53,894 nucleotides of DNA, taken from Mogibacterium sp. (GTDB lineage Bacteria > Bacillota > Clostridia > Peptostreptococcales > Anaerovoracaceae). Shown piece after piece: positions 34,618 through 42,612 of the stretch (positions are counted from its first letter, which is position 1; the number at the start of each line of letters is the position of its first letter). The stretch is from contig JAFQZQ010000009.1 in NCBI GenBank assembly GCA_017405845.1, positions 1 to 53,894 of the forward strand. The letters are read 5' to 3'. Below the pieces are notes generated by a model. That model was given only the letters and a program-made list of their open reading frames with translations. It had not been told where the DNA came from and ran no database searches. The translations under genes were made by a program, and so were the position numbers.

Positions 34618-35028
34618 ATGACTAAAGACGAAATCAGAAGAATCAACACAACTACACTCGCGTATCTTGGGGATGCTGTCTTCGAGGTAATCGTGCGCGA
34701 GAAGATAGTGACTGAGAAACCGGGCGATGTCGGAAGGGCGCACCATACTGCAGTGAGGTATGTTTCGGCAGCCGGCCAGGCGAAGGCCGCCAGGGAAATG
34801 GTGGCAAACGGATTCCTGACTGAAGAAGAGGAAAGAATCTACAAGCAGGCGCGTAACCACCGCTCGATGTCGAGACCGCAGAACGCGGATCCGCGCGAGT
34901 ACAAGATAGCGACCGGCTTCGAAGCCCTGCTGGGATATCTTTATCTGTGCGATGAGAGGCAGAGGCTCCGCGAGATAGCGGCCGAAGCCGTCCGCATCGT
35001 AGATGCGCAAAGCCGCAGTCAAAAGTAG
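34618..35028 (+). CDS. mrnC: Mini-ribonuclease III
   Basis: 136 residues: an RNase III catalytic domain without the double-stranded RNA-binding domain. N-terminal L-A-Y-L-G-D-A-V-F-E carries the metal aspartate; R-N-H-R and T-G-F-E-A-L-L-G-Y-L-Y-L match the second motif with its glutamate. MrnC matures 23S rRNA in Firmicutes. GGAGG lies 7 nt before the ATG. The cysS-mrnC-rlmB order of Bacillus is kept apart from the inserted genes. Confidence 0.93.
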   Translation: MTKDEIRRINTTTLAYLGDAVFEVIVREKIVTEKPGDVGRAHHTAVRYVSAAGQAKAAREMVANGFLTEEEERIYKQARNHRSMSRPQNADPREYKIATGFEALLGYLYLCDERQRLREIAAEAVRIVDAQSRSQK

Positions 35029-35065
35029 CGGTCAAAGTGCGGCGCAGAGCTGTAGCTAAAGATAT

Positions 35066-35092
35066 AAGGAGCGCTTTCCGGCGCTCCTTTTT
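35066..35092 (+). terminator. mrnC terminator
   Basis: 9-bp stem AAGGAGCGC/GCGCTCCTT (35066-35074 with 35081-35089), loop TTTCCG, T tract. Confidence 0.8.
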
Positions 35093-35094
35093 CA

Positions 35095-35123
35095 TTGAGG
35101 GCGTGCCCGTGGTGTGATAAAAT
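35095..35123 (+). promoter_or_regulatory. pgeF promoter, leaderless geometry
   Basis: TTGAGG (35095-35100), 17-bp spacer, TAAAAT (35118-35123) with TG at 35115-35116. The ATG is 9 nt after the -10. Confidence 0.55.
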
Positions 35124-35132
35124 CATTCAGAT

Positions 35133-36092
35133 ATGAAATATAACGATTCCGGTATGAAAATAGAATATTCAGACAACAGAAAAGTATTCAACATACATAC
35201 AGATGGCATACCATGCCTGTCTTTTGACATGCTCGATAAACTCGGCGTGCCAAATCTGTTTACGACCAGATACATCAGCTATGATGAGGCAAGCGGCACA
35301 GGTGTGAAGGGTCTTCGCACCGCAGTTATGAAAACCGAAAAAGTCGAAGAGGCCTCGCCGGTTTGCAGAGCCAACAGGGACATCCTGGCTCACCAGCTTG
35401 GCTCCTCGCTTTCGATGGAGCTTGTCACCGACCAGAAGCACACGAACTACGTACACGTAGCAACCTGCGAGGAGGACCTCGGCGTCGCAACTGTCGGCAA
35501 CTTCACTTTGCACAGGCAATTCGTGGATGGCATTGTGACCGACATCCCCGGCGCGCTTTTGACTGTGTTCGGAGGGGACTGCCCTCCGGTCTACATCGTT
35601 GATCCTAAGCGCAAGGCTGCAGGCCTGGTGCACGCGGGCTGGAAGGGCACGCTCGGAAAGATCCCGCAGGTGGCGATAGCGCAGATGGTGGTGAAGTTCG
35701 GCTGCGACCCGACAGACATGTACGCGGCGATCGGCCCGGGCGTCTGTAAGGACTGCTACGAAATGGGTGATGAAGTATACGACGCATTCGCTGAGCAGTG
35801 GGGCAAAGAGGACGCCGACCGCATTCTCAAAAGATATGCACCCGGAACAGAAAGCAAAGCCTTTGCACGCATCATCGGCGGAAGCGGGCAGCAAGGCGCC
35901 CCGGACGGCAAGTACCACCTCGACCTCATAGCTGCAAACCGCCTGACCCTTCTTAGGGCAGGGGTCCCGGCAGACCACATAGAGGTGTCGAATGTATGCA
36001 CCATGTGCAATGTGGACACGTTCTACTCGTACCGCGGCAGAGCCCTCGAAAACGAGCAGGTCGCGATGATGGTGAACCGCTTCGGAGATTAA
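35133..36092 (+). CDS. pgeF: Laccase-domain protein, YfiH/PgeF (peptidoglycan editing factor type)
   Basis: 319 residues. D-C-P-P-V, H-A-G-W-K-G-T and G-P-G-V-C-K-D-C-Y-E-M contain the Cys/His ligands of the metal site of the DUF152 family, and the C-terminal C-T-M-C-N-V-D-x-F-Y-S-Y-R completes it. Relatives are annotated as polyphenol oxidases, purine-nucleoside phosphorylases or PgeF, which removes L-Ser misplaced in peptidoglycan precursors. The start at 35133 has no ribosome site; M8 is an alternative. The first 25 residues precede the conserved core. Confidence 0.88.
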   Translation: MKYNDSGMKIEYSDNRKVFNIHTDGIPCLSFDMLDKLGVPNLFTTRYISYDEASGTGVKGLRTAVMKTEKVEEASPVCRANRDILAHQLGSSLSMELVTDQKHTNYVHVATCEEDLGVATVGNFTLHRQFVDGIVTDIPGALLTVFGGDCPPVYIVDPKRKAAGLVHAGWKGTLGKIPQVAIAQMVVKFGCDPTDMYAAIGPGVCKDCYEMGDEVYDAFAEQWGKEDADRILKRYAPGTESKAFARIIGGSGQQGAPDGKYHLDLIAANRLTLLRAGVPADHIEVSNVCTMCNVDTFYSYRGRALENEQVAMMVNRFGD

Positions 36093-36186
36093 CAACTGGA
36101 ACGAGAGCGGCTGCCACGAAAAAGATAGTCACGAAAAAGTGAGGAATAGCGGACTAATTCGTGAAGCTCATGCGGAAAGGAATGTA

Positions 36187-36675
36187 ATGAATCTGATTGT
36201 AGCTGCAGATAACAGGTGGGGCATCGGACGTGACGGAGGATTGTTGGCGTCTATCCCTACCGACATGAAATATTTCAAGGATCACACGACGGGCAAGGTT
36301 GTCGTGATGGGACGAAAGACGCTGGAGTCTATGCCGAATAAGCGCGGGCTCCCGAATAGGATCAACTATGTGCTGACCACGAACCCTGACTACGAGGCGG
36401 AGCGCTGCAATGTGGTTAACTCTGAAGAGGAGCTCTGGGAGGAGCTTTCGAAGTATGATCCTGATGAGGTGTTCCTGATTGGCGGAGCGGCTCTGTACAA
36501 CAAGTTCTACAGGATGTGCGACAAGCTCTACGTGACAAAGATGGATGCCGATCTTGATGCGGACACATTCATCGTGAACTTTGACGATGACCCTGATTAT
36601 GAGGTGGTCAGTGAGAGCGAGCCGGTCACGGAAAACGGAATAACGTTCAGATTCGTGGTATATGAGAAAAAATAA
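36187..36675 (+). CDS. folA: Dihydrofolate reductase
   Basis: 162 residues from the ATG at 36187, chosen because AAAGGA stands 5-6 nt upstream and the protein then begins M-N-L-I-V-A-A-D-N-R-W-G-I-G. The NADPH site G-R-K-T-L-E-S-M-P, catalytic acid in the I-P-T-D-M-K-Y-F helix (Asp), and G-G-A-A-L-Y are standard. It regenerates tetrahydrofolate used up by ThyA. An in-frame ATG at 36139 adds 16 residues without family sequence. The 100 bp before it carry a repeated CACGAAAAAG. Confidence 0.94.
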   Translation: MNLIVAADNRWGIGRDGGLLASIPTDMKYFKDHTTGKVVVMGRKTLESMPNKRGLPNRINYVLTTNPDYEAERCNVVNSEEELWEELSKYDPDEVFLIGGAALYNKFYRMCDKLYVTKMDADLDADTFIVNFDDDPDYEVVSESEPVTENGITFRFVVYEKK

Positions 36676-36684
36676 GGAGAAGAA

Positions 36685-37539
36685 ATGCGTTTTTACACAA
36701 AGGATTATTACACACTGATGATGTCACTCGGATCGGCTTCACTCTATGAGCCGGTCATCGACAAGGACTACACAGATGAAGAAATAGAGGAGCTTTATCA
36801 GAAGGCGCTCGACAGATATGTCGAGGAAGAGCGTGCGTCTTATGACGAACCGCCTGAAATCTTCTACGATGAAGACGGCAAACCGGAAGACCTCGAAGAT
36901 TTTGCTCTGGAGATGGCTGAGTATGAGAGCCGTCCGGCGTTTGACGAGGAAGAAGCGGCGTCGGATTTTGAGGATATCTATAAAGACAATCTCGAGAATC
37001 CTGATGAAGATATCCCGCAGTGGGTGAGGGAGACGGTCGACCCGAGGATCCTGGCTATGTACTGCATGCCTGAGAAAACCTACAGAAAGCTCGTAGAGGA
37101 AGATGAAGCCAATGAGGAAAGGTTCGATGCTCTTGATGAGCGCGCCGATGAAGCTCTCGAGGAAATGAGGGAAGTGCTCCCTGAAGAGTACGAAGAACTC
37201 ATGGATAATCTGGATGAGATGGAGAATACGTATGTTATCAGCTTTGCAGCAGAAGGCGACGAGATAGAGCTGGCACTGGAAGGCTGGGACGAAGAAGGAG
37301 AAGAGGTCACATACAAGCTGAGATTCGACGAGGTCGATATTATTGAGAACGAAGGCATCGAAGTCCACTCGAGCATAGACGAGGACGGAGATCTCGACTC
37401 CGACTGCGAGTACCTCTACAGCGAGTTGTACATTGAAGACGGCAGACCGGAGGTGCATTTGATGTTCGACAACAACGGACTAAAGTACCTTACATTCAGA
37501 TGCTCTGAGGCTTATACCTATCAGGAGAGGAAAGAGTAA
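36685..37539 (+). CDS. Very acidic protein of unknown function (DUF4085-like start)
   Basis: 284 residues; close to a third are Asp or Glu. It opens M-R-F-Y-T-K-D-Y-Y, like DUF4085 proteins, a tentative link only. Residues 30-130 contain Glu/Asp runs and Y-D-E-x-P-E-I-F-Y-D-E-D-G; 130-185 are helical and acidic; the C-terminal 90 residues are beta-rich. No signal peptide, membrane helix or cysteine motif. AAGGAG precedes the ATG by 6 nt; rlmB starts 2 bp after its stop, so the two are co-translated. Confidence 0.75.
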   Translation: MRFYTKDYYTLMMSLGSASLYEPVIDKDYTDEEIEELYQKALDRYVEEERASYDEPPEIFYDEDGKPEDLEDFALEMAEYESRPAFDEEEAASDFEDIYKDNLENPDEDIPQWVRETVDPRILAMYCMPEKTYRKLVEEDEANEERFDALDERADEALEEMREVLPEEYEELMDNLDEMENTYVISFAAEGDEIELALEGWDEEGEEVTYKLRFDEVDIIENEGIEVHSSIDEDGDLDSDCEYLYSELYIEDGRPEVHLMFDNNGLKYLTFRCSEAYTYQERKE

Positions 37540-37541
37540 AG

Positions 37542-38591
37542 ATGAGCAAGAGAGACAACAAGAGATTCAACGATAAAGAAAGAAAAAACGCGCCTAAGAG
37601 GGGCGGCAAGAACCGCCGTGACTATGGTGACGAGTATTCATATGAGCCGAAGAGGAAGGGTGCGGCCGCTGCGAAGGCGGGCGGTTCGCGCAGAGGAGGC
37701 TCGGCTGCTAAGTCTGCCGGTGCAAAGAGCCCTACAAGAGGAAGGATAGCTCCAAAGAGCAGCAGACCTGCGCGCGACGAGATGGGCTTCAGTGCTAAGA
37801 ACAGCCTGCTGGCGGATTTCGGATTCAGTGATCACGAAGAGCAGCTGAATATCGGAGCTGACGGCCTTGAGGTGGTCGCCGGCAGGAACCCTGTAGTCGA
37901 GGTGCTCTCGGGCGACCGTGACGTGGAGCGCGTTTTCATCGCTGACGGCTCGGAGGGCTCGGTATCCAAGATAGTTGCCCTTGCCAGAGAGCAGGGCGTT
38001 ATTGTCGACTTTGTTCCTAAAGAGAAGATAGATGCCATGGCTCCGGGGGTTAAGCACCAGGGCGTGGTCGCCAAGGTGAGCGAGTATAGATATGCGGATA
38101 TGGAAGAGGTGTTCGCCAAGGCTGAGGCAGCCGGTGAAGATCCGTTCATAATCATACTAGATGAGATATCCGATCCGCATAACCTGGGAGCGATTATCAG
38201 GACGGCTGAGTGCGCCGGCGCTCACGGCGTCGTGATCCCAAAGAGGCGTGCCGCCTCTTTGACGCAGACAGTTGCACTGTCTGCCGCCGGCGCCATCGAA
38301 AACATGCCTGTGGTGCAGGTAACCAACCTTGCACGTACAATTGAAGAGCTTCAGGCAAAGGGAGTCTGGGTAGGGGCGGCCGACATGGATGGCCAGACCT
38401 ACTACGAGGCGAACCTTACAGGTCCTATCGCCATAGTGATCGGAAACGAGGGCAAGGGGGTCGGCCGCCTTGTAAAAGAAAAATGTGATTTCGTGCTTTC
38501 GATCCCTATGTACGGCAGAATCAATTCACTCAACGCTTCCAATGCAGCTGCTGTATTGATGTACGGTATCAGGCGCGCCAGAAATAAGTAA
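37542..38591 (+). CDS. rlmB: 23S rRNA (guanosine-2'-O-)-methyltransferase, TrmH/RlmB type
   Basis: 349 residues. The SpoU/TrmH core begins near 108 with G-R-N-P-V-V-E-V-L; SPOUT motif 1 N-L-G-A-I-I-R-T-A-E, motif 2 I-V-I-G-N-E-G-K-G-V and motif 3 I-P-M-Y-G-x-I-x-S-L-N-A-S form the knotted S-adenosylmethionine site. A non-family N-terminal tail of about 105 residues, rich in Lys, Arg, Gly and Ala, precedes it. It methylates 23S rRNA. In Bacillus rlmB sits before yacP and sigH; both are absent here and rpmG follows. Confidence 0.9.
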   Translation: MSKRDNKRFNDKERKNAPKRGGKNRRDYGDEYSYEPKRKGAAAAKAGGSRRGGSAAKSAGAKSPTRGRIAPKSSRPARDEMGFSAKNSLLADFGFSDHEEQLNIGADGLEVVAGRNPVVEVLSGDRDVERVFIADGSEGSVSKIVALAREQGVIVDFVPKEKIDAMAPGVKHQGVVAKVSEYRYADMEEVFAKAEAAGEDPFIIILDEISDPHNLGAIIRTAECAGAHGVVIPKRRAASLTQTVALSAAGAIENMPVVQVTNLARTIEELQAKGVWVGAADMDGQTYYEANLTGPIAIVIGNEGKGVGRLVKEKCDFVLSIPMYGRINSLNASNAAAVLMYGIRRARNK

Positions 38592-38629
38592 TATATTTGA
38601 AAAAAATCATATTTGGAGCGAAAAACCGC

Positions 38630-38658
38630 TTGACATTGCAATCACTGCAAAGTAAACT
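38630..38658 (+). promoter_or_regulatory. Promoter of the rpmG-secE-nusG operon
   Basis: TTGACA (38630-38635), 17-bp spacer, TAAACT (38653-38658). The leader to rpmG is about 100 nt. Confidence 0.7.
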
Positions 38659-38766
38659 AATTGAGCGACTTTAAGATAAGAATCGGAGCACTGGGCGACC
38701 GGGCTTCGGTTTTTAGAGTGAAAAGGTTGCATTTTTCAAGCATTAGACAGATTAAGGAGAAAACAG

Positions 38767-38928
38767 ATGGCAGCAGGCGTTAGACAGAAAGTCATCCTCG
38801 CATGCACAGAGTGCAAGCAGAGAAACTACAATACAATGAAGAACAAGAGAAACAATCCTGACAGGATCGAACTCATGAAGTATTGCAAGTTCTGCAACAA
38901 GGAGACACTCCACAAGGAGACTAAATAA
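38767..38928 (+). CDS. rpmG: 50S ribosomal protein L33
   Basis: 53 residues, too short for a default ORF listing. [17 protein letters not shown] opens the protein; C-T-E-C (13-16) and C-K-F-C (40-43) form the zinc-binding (C+) pair. R-N-Y-N-T-x-K-N-K-R-N-N-P and the K-E-T-K end are typical. AAGGAG is 8 nt before the ATG. It precedes secE, the usual Firmicute context. Confidence 0.96.
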   Translation: MAAGVRQKVILACTECKQRNYNTMKNKRNNPDRIELMKYCKFCNKETLHKETK

Positions 38929-38959
38929 TCTATATACTGATATAGACGGAGACGTAAGA

Positions 38960-39262
38960 ATGGCTAATAACAACAGCAACGGAAGCAAGCAGAATTCGAA
39001 CGAAGAACTCGCAAAGGCTGCTCAGGCTTCCGCAAAAAAGAGTCAGAACAGCAAAAAAGAAGGTAAGAAGGGCGGTCTGATCGCATACCTTAAAGGCGTG
39101 AGACAGGAGTTCAAGAAGGTCGTATGGCCTACAAGAGAAGAACTCGTAACTGACACCGTCGTAGTGTTCGCGTGCGTAATATTCTTCGCGCTTACATTCT
39201 GGCTGATCGACACCGGATTCCTGGCTGCTCTCAAGGGCATCCTCGGAATAACACTGTCCTGA
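38960..39262 (+). CDS. secE: Preprotein translocase subunit SecE
   Basis: 100 residues. A low-complexity N-terminus rich in Asn, Ser and Lys (about 1-38) precedes the single C-terminal membrane helix (about 68-90). The family signature V-R-Q-E-F-K-K-V-V-W-P-T-R-E-E-L is intact. SecE joins SecY in the translocon. It sits 31 bp after rpmG and 16 bp before nusG. Confidence 0.95.
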   Translation: MANNNSNGSKQNSNEELAKAAQASAKKSQNSKKEGKKGGLIAYLKGVRQEFKKVVWPTREELVTDTVVVFACVIFFALTFWLIDTGFLAALKGILGITLS

Positions 39263-39278
39263 CCCAAGGAGTTAATAA

Positions 39279-39905
39279 ATGACAGATAAGATCGATAACA
39301 TCGAAAATATCGAAAGCACGGAGACCGTTGAACCAAAGGAGCCAAAGGCAAGATACACTCCACTTGAAGGAGAAGGCCTCAGAGGCGACGGTACCGCTAA
39401 GTGGTATGTTGTACACACATATTCGGGCTACGAGAACAAAGTAAAGACCAGCATCGACAGAATGGTAGAGTACCGTGGAATGCAGGATCTCATTCAGGAA
39501 GTCGTTATTCCGACTGAAGAGAGAATCGAGATCAAGGACGGAGTCAAGAAGGTAAAGACCCGCAAGCTTTTCCCGGGATACGTCGTAATCAAGATGGTCG
39601 TAAACAACGAGACATGGTATCTCGTCCGTAACACAGAGGGCGTTACCGGCTTCGTTGGCCACGGTTCCGATCCGATTCCTCTGACAAAAGAGGAGATCGT
39701 AAGAATGGGAATTGAAAAGCTCAGAATCGACCTGGATATCGAGGTGGGCGATACGATCCGCATCATCGGAGGAGTCTTCGAAGGCCAGCTCGGCATTGTC
39801 GAAGCGATCAATCCGGAGAAGCAGATCGTGAAGGTCCGTATCTCGATGTTCGGTAGAGATACCCCTGCAGAGATCGAATTCTCGCAGGTAAGCAAACTCA
39901 GGTAG
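39279..39905 (+). CDS. nusG: Transcription antitermination factor NusG
   Basis: 208 residues, about 30 longer than minimal NusG because of a Glu-rich N-terminus. The NGN domain begins K-W-Y-V-V-H-T-Y-S-G-Y-E; the KOW domain holds G-D-x-I-R-I-I-G-G-V-F-E-G-Q-L-G. It binds the RNA polymerase clamp and couples transcription to Rho or ribosomes. AAGGAG site; between secE and rplK. Confidence 0.95.
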   Translation: MTDKIDNIENIESTETVEPKEPKARYTPLEGEGLRGDGTAKWYVVHTYSGYENKVKTSIDRMVEYRGMQDLIQEVVIPTEERIEIKDGVKKVKTRKLFPGYVVIKMVVNNETWYLVRNTEGVTGFVGHGSDPIPLTKEEIVRMGIEKLRIDLDIEVGDTIRIIGGVFEGQLGIVEAINPEKQIVKVRISMFGRDTPAEIEFSQVSKLR

Positions 39906-39937
39906 TTTGCGCCAACAACTGAAGAAAGGAGACAGCA

Positions 39938-40363
39938 ATGGCAAAGAAGATCGACGGCTACATCAAGCTGCAGATCCCTGCCGGAGCAGCAACACCTGCA
40001 CCACCGGTTGGCCCGGCTCTCGGACAGAAGAGCGTTAACATCATGGACTTCTGCAAACAGTTCAATGCAAGAACATCGGACCAGCAGGGAATGATCATCC
40101 CAGTAGTAATCACTGTTTACACTGACAGATCATTCGATTTCGTATGCAAGACTCCACCGGCTGCAGTCCTCATCAAGAAGGCAGCAGGAATCGAGCACGC
40201 ATCCGGAAATCCTAACAAGGAAAAGGTTGCAAGCATCACGCTCGCACAGGCAGAAGAGATCGCAAAGACAAAGATGCCGGATCTCAACGCAGCATCCCTC
40301 GAGGCAGCAACAGACATGATCAAGGGAACAGCTCGCAGCATGGGAGTTACGGTAGTTGAGTAA
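39938..40363 (+). CDS. rplK: 50S ribosomal protein L11
   Basis: 141 residues. [24 protein letters not shown] motif and the C-terminal rRNA-binding helices are intact. L11 forms the GTPase-associated centre and is the stringent-response contact. AAAGGAG site. Confidence 0.97.
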   Translation: MAKKIDGYIKLQIPAGAATPAPPVGPALGQKSVNIMDFCKQFNARTSDQQGMIIPVVITVYTDRSFDFVCKTPPAAVLIKKAAGIEHASGNPNKEKVASITLAQAEEIAKTKMPDLNAASLEAATDMIKGTARSMGVTVVE

Positions 40364-40406
40364 TGAAGTGGGAGGCTAACAGCCGCAAGCACCACAAGGA
40401 GGAAAA

Positions 40407-41102
40407 ATGAAAAGATCAAGAAGATACGCAGAGATTGCTAAGTCCTACGACAAGCATGAGCTCGTAGACGTAGCAACAGCAGTAAAGCAGATCAAGAGCT
40501 TTAACAACGCAAAGTTCGACGAAACAGTTGAGATGCACTTCCGCCTCGGAGTAGACGGCAGACACGCAGATCAGCAGGTAAGAGGAGCTATGGTTCTCCC
40601 TCACGGCACTGGTAAGAGCAAGAAGGTTCTTGTTTTCGCTAAGGGCCCTAAGGCAGAAGAAGCCACAGCAGCAGGCGCAGACTTCGTAGGCGCTGAGGAT
40701 ATGGCAGACAAGATCAGAACCGAGAACTGGTTCGGATTCGACGCAGTAGTTGCTACCCCTGACATGATGGGAGTAGTTGGACGCCTCGGTAAGATCCTCG
40801 GACCTAGAGGACTCATGCCAAACCCTAAGTCAGGCACAGTTACAATGGACCTCACAAAGGCTCTCGCAGACATCAAAGCCGGTAAGGTTGAGTACAGACT
40901 TGACAAATCCAACATCATCCACTGCATCATCGGAAAGAAGTCCTTCACAGAAGAGCAGCTGATCGAGAACGCTAACGCTCTCATCCAGGCTATCGCAAAG
41001 GCTAAGCCTGCAGCAGCAAAGGGACAGTATTTCAGAAGCATCACGATCGCAGCAACGATGAGCCCTGGAGTAAAGGTCAACCCTGCAACAGTTACACTGT
41101 AG
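40407..41102 (+). CDS. rplA: 50S ribosomal protein L1
   Basis: 231 residues, full length. S-R-R-Y-x-E at the start, the [13 protein letters not shown] strand, and [20 protein letters not shown] are standard. L1 binds 23S rRNA at the E-site stalk and in many bacteria represses its own operon. AAGGAGG site, 43 bp after rplK. Confidence 0.97.
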   Translation: MKRSRRYAEIAKSYDKHELVDVATAVKQIKSFNNAKFDETVEMHFRLGVDGRHADQQVRGAMVLPHGTGKSKKVLVFAKGPKAEEATAAGADFVGAEDMADKIRTENWFGFDAVVATPDMMGVVGRLGKILGPRGLMPNPKSGTVTMDLTKALADIKAGKVEYRLDKSNIIHCIIGKKSFTEEQLIENANALIQAIAKAKPAAAKGQYFRSITIAATMSPGVKVNPATVTL

Positions 41103-41129
41103 TCTGATAAGACACAAAATTAGAATATC

Positions 41130-41216
41130 CAACCTAAGACAGCGGGTGCGAAAGCTTAATTTCCCGCCGAGGTACAATTCATAGATTTGAACCCCGCTGT
41201 CTACATGACGCGGGGT
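41130..41216 (+). ncRNA. Ribosomal protein L10 leader
   Basis: The conserved L10-leader pattern is present: AGACAGCGGGTGC, then AAAGCTTAAT, then CCCGCCGAGG, the site bound by L10(L12)4. The 3' part, 41191-41216, can instead form a CCCCGC/GCGGGG hairpin resembling a terminator, and GACAGCGGG (41138-41146) can pair with CCCGCTGTC, giving two exclusive folds. This fits autogenous control of rplJL. Confidence 0.85.
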
Positions 41217-41220
41217 ATTT
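41191..41220 (+). terminator. Attenuator hairpin within the L10 leader
   Basis: 7-bp stem ACCCCGC/GCGGGGT (41191-41197 with 41210-41216) followed by ATTTG; the T tract is short, so read-through is likely. Confidence 0.55.
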
Positions 41221-41271
41221 GTACCTACAAGACAAAACTAGGCGAAGGGATATCGCCGGAAAGGAGAAATA

Positions 41272-41769
41272 ATGTCTGTAGAAGCAAAGCAAGCAAAACA
41301 GGTCGTCATCGACGAGATCAAGGAAAAATTTGAAAAGGCCGGATCAATCGTAGCAGTTGACTATCTGGGACTCACTGTAGCCGAGGCTGATAAGATGAGA
41401 GCAGAGCTCCGTAAGGAAGGCGTCGACTTCACAGTATATAAGAACACACTTATCAAGAGAGCAATCGACGGAACTGAATTCGCCGGTCTTGGTGAAGGTG
41501 AAATTCTGAAAGGCTCCACAGCACTCGCATTCAGCGGCGATGACGTTACAGCAGGTGCAAGAGTTCTTTCCAAGGCCATCAAGGAGTACAAGAAGATGGC
41601 ATTCAAGGGCGGATTCGTAGAAGGAAACGTTTACGATAAGGCTCAGATCGAAGAGTTCGCAAGCATTCCGGGAAGAGATGTACTCATCGCACGTTTCATG
41701 GGAAGCATCCAGAGCCCAATGACAAAGCTCGCGCTCACACTCAAGGCGATCGCAGAAAAAGAAGCTTAA
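41272..41769 (+). CDS. rplJ: 50S ribosomal protein L10
   Basis: 165 residues. K-x-x-V-V-I-D-E-I-K-E-K-F, V-D-Y-L-G-L-T-V-A-E-A, and R-x-x-F-V-x-K-N-T-L-like segment match the rRNA-binding domain; the C-terminal helix binds the L7/L12 dimers. AAAGGAG site. Preceded by its leader. Confidence 0.96.
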   Translation: MSVEAKQAKQVVIDEIKEKFEKAGSIVAVDYLGLTVAEADKMRAELRKEGVDFTVYKNTLIKRAIDGTEFAGLGEGEILKGSTALAFSGDDVTAGARVLSKAIKEYKKMAFKGGFVEGNVYDKAQIEEFASIPGRDVLIARFMGSIQSPMTKLALTLKAIAEKEA

Positions 41770-41834
41770 TTACTAGAAATCACATACCCGGCGGCAAGTT
41801 AGCCGCATAATGAAATTCGAAAAGGAGAAAAACA

Positions 41835-42200
41835 ATGGATAAGACTCAGATCATTGAGGCTCTTAAGAGCATGACTATTCTTGAGATCAACGAGCTCGTT
41901 AAGGCTCTTGAAGAGGAATTTGGCGTTTCTGCAGTAGCAGTAGCAGCACCTGCAGCAGGCGGCGCAGCAGCAGCTGAAGAAGAAGAGAAGAGCGATTTCA
42001 ACGTCGTTCTGAAGGAGATCGGACAGGAAAAGATCAAAGTTATCAAGGCTGTAAGAGAAGCTACAGGACTTGGACTGAAGGAAGCAAAGGCTGTCGTAGA
42101 CGGAGCTCCTACAGTTATCAAGGAAGGCGTACTGCCTGACGAAGCTAACGCTCTGAAGGAAGCACTCGAGGCTGTTGGAGCAGTAGTAGAACTTCAGTAA
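41835..42200 (+). CDS. rplL: 50S ribosomal protein L7/L12
   Basis: 121 residues. N-terminal dimer helix, an Ala/Gly-rich hinge (about 36-52) and the C-terminal factor-binding domain ending [20 protein letters not shown] is typical. AAAGGAG site. Confidence 0.97.
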   Translation: MDKTQIIEALKSMTILEINELVKALEEEFGVSAVAVAAPAAGGAAAAEEEEKSDFNVVLKEIGQEKIKVIKAVREATGLGLKEAKAVVDGAPTVIKEGVLPDEANALKEALEAVGAVVELQ

Positions 42201-42211
42201 GCTTTTAAAAA

Positions 42212-42511
42212 ACCGATTCGGATGGCCTTCCGCAAATGTCCGTCCGAATCGATACGGCTCTCGCCTCACCGCGGCTTAACGCAGCGGTACTAAGCTCTGA
42301 CATCGCAGCATACAAAGGCTGCTTGTCAATCGCTAAGTACCGGCTACCGCGGAGTCGATTCTGCCGGATATTTGCTCACGGCCATCCGCGACGGATGTTC
42401 AAACAGCCGAAGAGCAGTTACAAACTTGCGCAGCGATGCGCACACAAATTGAACCGTGCGATATCGGTTCGACCCACGCAATAAAATGAGCCCCGGCTTC
42501 GAGGCTCATTT
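42212..42511 (+). ncRNA. Candidate structured RNA between rplL and rpoB
   Basis: About 300 nt with six hairpins and no open frame worth calling. Stems: 42214-42225 with 42240-42251 (12 bp); a branched stem 42269-42352 whose inner TGACA/TGTCA and GCAGC/GCTGC pair; 42373-42416 with a perfect 6-bp CATCCG/CGGATG tip; TGCGCA/TGCGCA at 42427-42442; GAACCG/CGGTTC at 42451-42470; and a closing AAATGAGCC/GGCTCATTT at 42484-42511. No Rfam-like family was recognised by eye. It could be an attenuator, RNase III/processing region or an independent RNA. Confidence 0.4.
42484..42511 (+). terminator. Hairpin ending the rplL transcript, weak T tract
   Basis: 9-bp stem, loop CCGGCTTCGA, followed by TTTCGCG. 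It may be partial, letting polymerase through into rpoBC. Confidence 0.5.
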
Positions 42512-42606
42512 CGCGCGTTTAGAGGGCGTGAAAACAGTGCAAAAAAGCGCCGAAAACGTGCATTTTTTCAAAAACATAATCGTTTTTTGTTCAGGAGGCC
42601 GGCGTA

Positions 42607-42612
42607 TATAAT
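42607..42612 (+). promoter_or_regulatory. Possible rpoBC promoter -10
   Basis: Perfect TATAAT at 42607-42612. The -35 at the right distance is TTTTTG (42584-42589), weak. A leader of about 215 nt with several stems follows (for example GCTCCGC/GCGGAGC at 42693-42715 and GTGC-AGAA-GCAC at 42637-42648). Confidence 0.4.

Noticed and set aside
42466..42480. CGGTTCGACCC resembles a tRNA or tmRNA T-arm
   Set aside because: No acceptor stem, D-arm, CCA end or tag frame can be built around it.
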